From positions 62,001 to 126,000 of the forward strand of contig NZ_JBEBMH010000002.1 of the NCBI RefSeq assembly GCF_040081985.1: 64,000 nt of DNA, given 5' to 3'. The DNA is from Kumtagia yinganensis (GTDB lineage: Bacteria; Pseudomonadota; Alphaproteobacteria; Rhizobiales; Rhizobiaceae). A program made the translations under genes and the position numbers. Below are positions 60,483 through 64,000 of this stretch, piece after piece (the first letter of the stretch is position 1; every line of letters begins with the position of its first letter). The notes below the pieces were generated by a model. It worked only from the letters and a program-made list of their open reading frames with translations. It had not been told where the DNA came from and made no database searches.

Positions 60483-62564
60483 ATGCCTGTTCTCAATGTA
60501 GACGTCACAACCGACTTCTCTGCGGACAACCTCGTCGACATAGACGAGATCATCTATGGCGATGGCGCGTCCATCTTCGCGACCTTCGACAGCGCCCAGT
60601 TCGGGGTCGGCAAAATCTCCGACGCCGTCGAGGTGACCGGAGGCGCGGGCACCAATTTCCTGCGGGTCGACCTGTCCGCCGCCGGTACGTTCTCCGCCCT
60701 GGACTGGACGCTCACGAACTGGACCGGATTCGACCAGGTGCAGATTTTCGGGACCGTCGGCAACGACGAAATCCACGGCACCGATGGCCGAGACCAGATC
60801 GGCACGCTTAGCGATGCCGGAGGCATCGACGAGTTGTTCGCGTATGGTGGCAACGATATTCTGCGGCTCGCCGGCGGAGTGGGGGCCGGGTCGATTTTCG
60901 ACGGCGGAGCCGGAACTGCGGATGGGCTGTTGATGACCTCCTCCGACGACTACGACTTCACCGGCACGACGATTGTCGATGTTGAGCAAGTCGAGTTTTT
61001 CAAGGTCAGCACCGCCACCTTCAGCGACGACCAGATCGGCGCCGGCGGAATCGCGCAGGTGATCGGCAGCAAGACCGATCAGAACACATTGACCGTCGAG
61101 GGTTCCGGCACGGACTTGAGCAACATCTTCTTCTCGACCTGGGGCCGCTCCGACCAGACGATCCTGCTCGACGGGGAAATATTCGTAGCCAACACCCTGG
61201 TTGGATCGAGTGCGAACGACACCATCAACGGCGGTTCGCTTGCCGACACGCTGGAGGGCGGCGGCGGCACCGATCTCATGTTCGGCAACGACGGTGCGGA
61301 CAAGTTCGTCTACCGGTCGGGCAGCGACCTGGTGAAAGGCGAGGGAGAGGCGGTCATCGGCGCCGCCGGCACCGACACCGTGCAACTCGTCAACACCGGC
61401 TCGATCGATTTCTTCGAGGCGGTCTTCAACGGCGTCGAGCAACTCGCCTTTCAGTCCGGCGTCAGCAGCGCCCGTTTCGGCTCCGAGGCGCTCGGCGATT
61501 TCGACAAGGTGACCGGGGGCGGTTCGGTGGATACTCTGACGGTAGACCGCACCGGCGCCGGCCTGTTCGACCTGTCAAAGCTTGCCTTCTCGAACTGGGC
61601 GAACGGCACCGACATCATAAAACTCAACGGCACCAATGCCGGCGAAATCATCATCGGGACGGTCGAGGACGACATCATCGACGGCAAGGGCGGCAACGAC
61701 ACCATGTCGGGCGGCGCTGGCGATGACGTCTTCCGTGTCGGTCAGGCCGGAGACGTCATCGACGAGGTTGCCGGCAAGGGCGACGACCGGGTCATCGCCA
61801 CCGTCAGCTACGCGCTGAATGCCGGGGCTTCCGTCGAGCTTATGACCACCAACAGTTCCGGCGCGGTGACAGCGATCCACCTCACCGGCAACAGTTTTGC
61901 CCAGGAGATCGCCGGAAATGCCGGCGAAAACACGCTGCATGACGGCGGCGTCGGCGCTTCCGACACCCTGAGAGGCTTCGGCAGCAATGACATCTACCGG
62001 GTGTTCAACACCGACGACGACATCATCGAAAGTTCGACGCAAGGGACGGAAGACCGGGTGATGGCCGCCGTCGACTACACGCTCGACAAAGGCGTGTTCG
62101 TCGAATTGCTCACGACCAACGGCTCGACCGGCACGTCGGACATCGACCTCACCGGCAACGAGATTGCCCAGGAAATCCTCGGCAATGACGGCGACAACCG
62201 TCTGGAGGGCAAGGGCGGCAGCGATACGCTGCGCGGCTTCGATGGAAAGGACAGTTTTGTCTTCGCTTCCACGATCGGCGCCGCCAATGTCGACACCATC
62301 GTCGACTTCGTGGTCGTCGACGACCGTTTCCTGCTTTCGGACGCCATCTTCACGGCGCTCGACACCGGCACCCTGTCCGCGGCCGCCTTCCGGTCGAACG
62401 CGACCGGGCTCGCCGAGGACGCCAGCGACCGCATCATCTACGAGACGGACACCGGAGAAGTCTATTACGACTCGGACGGAACCGGCGGAGGCGCCGCCGG
62501 CATCCTGTTTGCCATCGCCGACACCGGCCTGGCGCTTACCAACATGGATTTTTCCGTGGCGTGA
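60483..62564 (+). CDS. RTX-like secreted protein 3
   Basis: A 693-residue protein. Residues 1-400 are beta-rich repeats with DLSAAGTFSALDWTLTNW and similar strands (repeated as FDLSKLAFSNWANGTDIIKL). Residues about 400-600 have GGNDTMSGGAGDD motifs and two 85-residue VELLTTN modules, as in the serralysin. The last 100 residues are the shared secretion module. AAGGAGG precedes ATG 60483. No catalytic motif recognised. Confidence 0.85.
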   Translation: MPVLNVDVTTDFSADNLVDIDEIIYGDGASIFATFDSAQFGVGKISDAVEVTGGAGTNFLRVDLSAAGTFSALDWTLTNWTGFDQVQIFGTVGNDEIHGTDGRDQIGTLSDAGGIDELFAYGGNDILRLAGGVGAGSIFDGGAGTADGLLMTSSDDYDFTGTTIVDVEQVEFFKVSTATFSDDQIGAGGIAQVIGSKTDQNTLTVEGSGTDLSNIFFSTWGRSDQTILLDGEIFVANTLVGSSANDTINGGSLADTLEGGGGTDLMFGNDGADKFVYRSGSDLVKGEGEAVIGAAGTDTVQLVNTGSIDFFEAVFNGVEQLAFQSGVSSARFGSEALGDFDKVTGGGSVDTLTVDRTGAGLFDLSKLAFSNWANGTDIIKLNGTNAGEIIIGTVEDDIIDGKGGNDTMSGGAGDDVFRVGQAGDVIDEVAGKGDDRVIATVSYALNAGASVELMTTNSSGAVTAIHLTGNSFAQEIAGNAGENTLHDGGVGASDTLRGFGSNDIYRVFNTDDDIIESSTQGTEDRVMAAVDYTLDKGVFVELLTTNGSTGTSDIDLTGNEIAQEILGNDGDNRLEGKGGSDTLRGFDGKDSFVFASTIGAANVDTIVDFVVVDDRFLLSDAIFTALDTGTLSAAAFRSNATGLAEDASDRIIYETDTGEVYYDSDGTGGGAAGILFAIADTGLALTNMDFSVA

Positions 62565-62610
62565 GCGAAGCGAGTTGGCCGGATGCCCCCAAGGCATCCG
62601 GTCGCCGACA

Positions 62611-62637
62611 CAAAAAAGCCCCGCTGCCGGGGCTTTT
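62611..62637 (+). terminator. Bidirectional intrinsic terminator
   Basis: AAAGCCCCG (62615-62623), CTGC loop, CGGGGCTTT (62628-62636) with T-run on plus and A-run (T on minus) on the other side. It serves both the RTX-3 gene and the convergent entericidin gene. Confidence 0.9.
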
Positions 62638-62662
62638 TCCAATCAGGCCGCGTGCGAGAGGG

Positions 62663-62800
62663 TCATTGAACCGTGTCTTCGACCGCGTTGACGGTGCCTT
62701 TGACGTCCTTGCCGACGCCGCGGACGGTGTTTGCGCAGGCCGAAACGGCGAGCGCGCAGGCGAGCAGGACGGCGAGCGATGCGATGCGGGTCGATGTCAT
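62663..62800 (-). CDS. Entericidin-like small lipoprotein
   Basis: A 45-residue lipoprotein: MTSTRIASLAVLLACALAVS then the lipobox Cys (LAVSAC), followed by NTVRGVGKDVKGTVNAVEDTVQ, the classic entericidin A/B tail. GAGGGA lies 6 nt before the ATG at 62800. Role: small outer-membrane lipoprotein, stress-related. Confidence 0.88.
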   Translation of the reverse strand: MTSTRIASLAVLLACALAVSACANTVRGVGKDVKGTVNAVEDTVQ

Positions 62801-62857
62801 AGTGGCTCCCTCTGGTGACAAGTGCTAGACTTAACCGTTGAAGTTCAAACAAGTTCC

Positions 62858-63478
62858 ATGCCGGCGAAGCAAAACATCCAGACACAACCCGTCGACCGCG
62901 TCCTCGTGATCGCCTGCGGCATGCTGGCGCGCGAGGTCCTGGCGGTGAAGGCGCAGGGCGCGCTCGACCACATGGATCTCACCTGTCTGCCCGCCGAGTA
63001 TCATTTCCGGCCCGACCGCATCGCGCCCGAGATGGACAAGGCCATCCTTGAGGCCAAGGCCGAAGGCTACCGCCACATCTTCGTCGGCTACGGCGATTGC
63101 GGCACGGGCGGCATGCTCGACCGTGTCATTGAAAAGCATGGCGTCGAGCGCATGGCCGGCCCGCACTGTTTCGCTTTCTACCAGGGGGCTGCGGCCTTCG
63201 AGGCGGAGGGCGACCGCGACATGCTTGCTTTCTACATGACAGATTTCCTCTGCCGGCATTTCGACAGCTTCTTCATGAAGCCGCTCGGCCTCGACCGGCA
63301 CCCCGAACTGATCAAGGATTTCTTCGGCAACTATGAGAAGGTCGTCTATCTCGCCCAGACGAACGACCCGGCATTGGACAAGGTTGCCGAGGATGCGGCG
63401 AAACTGCTCGGCCTTGCCTATGAGCGCCGCTTCACCGGCTACGGCGACCTGGTCCCTGCCCTGTCGCGCGTCGCGTGA
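62858..63478 (+). CDS. DUF1638 protein linked to corrinoid methyltransfer
   Basis: A 206-residue DUF1638 protein (RVLVIACGMLAREVLAV, GYGDCGTGGMLD, GPHCFAFYQG, YLAQTNDP). The family is found next to MttB/corrinoid genes in methylotrophic archaea and rhizobia, but its reaction is not known. Cys and His in the conserved blocks hint at metal or corrin binding. It supports the idea that the methyltransferases in this window work with a corrinoid protein. No strong ribosome site before ATG 62858. Confidence 0.85.
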   Translation: MPAKQNIQTQPVDRVLVIACGMLAREVLAVKAQGALDHMDLTCLPAEYHFRPDRIAPEMDKAILEAKAEGYRHIFVGYGDCGTGGMLDRVIEKHGVERMAGPHCFAFYQGAAAFEAEGDRDMLAFYMTDFLCRHFDSFFMKPLGLDRHPELIKDFFGNYEKVVYLAQTNDPALDKVAEDAAKLLGLAYERRFTGYGDLVPALSRVA

Positions 63479-63814
63479 CCGCTCCAGACCATCCATCGCG
63501 ATGCGGGCAGTCATCCCCGTTCTCGACCATCGCCCACCTCGCTTCGGGATCATATCCGAATCTGGTGAGCGCGACAGGTTGCTGGCACGTCCTAAGACGC
63601 TCCGGTCAGGCCGATGGCATCGCAGGACACGGTTTTGGCAAGTTCCCGCCCCCCTGCGTCAGGGCGGCAAGACGGATGAAGCGGCTCCGGACAGGCAACC
63701 GCTTGAAAACACATATTCTTTTGAACTTGCCAAGGCTTTCTGCTCGCTTGGCTTCGCGGCTTGCCTACGCTCCGGCCATCCAGCTAATCCTTTGATATAA
63801 TGTGGAAATTGACG
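63479..63814. other. 336-bp intergenic region
   Basis: No gene supported. A TATAAT at 63796-63801 just before the last gene is a likely -10 box. No clear terminator was found after the DUF1638 gene. Confidence 0.5.
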
Positions 63815-64000
63815 ATGAACCGACGCGCCTCCCTCGCCGCCGCGGCCGCTCTCGCGCTGCTCTGCGCCCTGCCCGCCTTCGCCACCGGCGAGATCGTCAA
63901 TTTGATCACCGCGGCCGACAAGAAGCGGCTCGACGAATACGCCCAGACCCGGCTGGCCGCGTTGGCCGAAGCCCGAAAAGGTCAGCCCGCCGACGTGGCG
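63815..64000 (+). CDS. Secreted protein, truncated by the window edge (possibly DUF4893)
   Basis: The first 62 residues of a protein with a signal peptide (MNRRASLAAAAALALLCAL, cleavage after AFA). The mature start GEIVNLITAADKKRLDEYAQ resembles DUF4893 proteins. The gene continues beyond the window. Confidence 0.55.
   Translation, partial: MNRRASLAAAAALALLCALPAFATGEIVNLITAADKKRLDEYAQTRLAALAEARKGQPADVA

Overview
The window is GC-rich DNA from an alphaproteobacterium of the order Hyphomicrobiales (Rhizobiales), most likely near Mesorhizobium or another Phyllobacteriaceae genus. Pointers are the gene families (MttB-type methyltransferases, a rhizobial homocysteine methyltransferase, DUF1638, many serralysin/RTX proteins), an intergenic repeat built on GCAGTAGG units, and a long GC-rich palindrome of the type common in these genomes. 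No rRNA, tRNA or CRISPR array was seen.

Region 1 (0-13.6 kb) is a host catabolic island for methylated amines or related onium compounds. It holds a class III aminotransferase, two tandem MFS transporters, a sarcosine/N-methyl-amino-acid oxidase, and a three-gene plus-strand unit: MttB-family methyltransferase, dimethylglycine-dehydrogenase-like flavoprotein with a GcvT domain, and an M24-fold protein that keeps all six metal ligands I recall for the DMSP lyase DddP. A cytoplasmic PhnD-like binding protein closes the region.

Region 2 (13.52-32.29 kb) is an integrated phage-like element of about 18.8 kb. It is bounded by 32-bp imperfect direct repeats (29/32) and sits in the 5' end of the PhnD-like gene. 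Order: integrase, AlpA/MerR-type excisionase, small early genes, a replication protein with four 23-bp iterons inside its own gene (lambda O style), then portal, protease, HK97 capsid, HNH nuclease, connector/adaptor genes, terminase, a tape-measure protein fused to lysozyme, and a minus-strand accessory operon. No tail tube, baseplate, fibre, holin or classical repressor is recognisable, so the element may be a capsid-forming satellite or a strongly reduced phage. It carries a replacement start for the host gene; the original first codons are stranded at its far end.

Region 3 (32.3-44.7 kb) is ordinary chromosome: fatty acid desaturase with a divergent regulator, a betaine/homocysteine-type methyltransferase behind a perfect ATAAAGA/TCTTTAT operator, a PadR regulator with a clear self-operator, an ECF sigma factor coupled to a membrane von Willebrand-A protein, a secreted COG4315 protein, dienelactone hydrolase, SDR, amino acid permease and an iron-sulfur protein.

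Region 4 (44.7-64 kb) mixes four large secreted RTX proteins (one a serralysin metalloprotease), a second MttB homologue, a corrinoid protein and DUF1638 (which together with the homocysteine methyltransferase look like a dispersed corrinoid methyl-transfer system), a multidomain peptidoglycan hydrolase without a signal peptide, a probable pseudoprotease that has lost its catalytic His and Ser, a serine beta-lactamase-like hydrolase, an entericidin-like lipoprotein, and a truncated secreted protein at the window edge.
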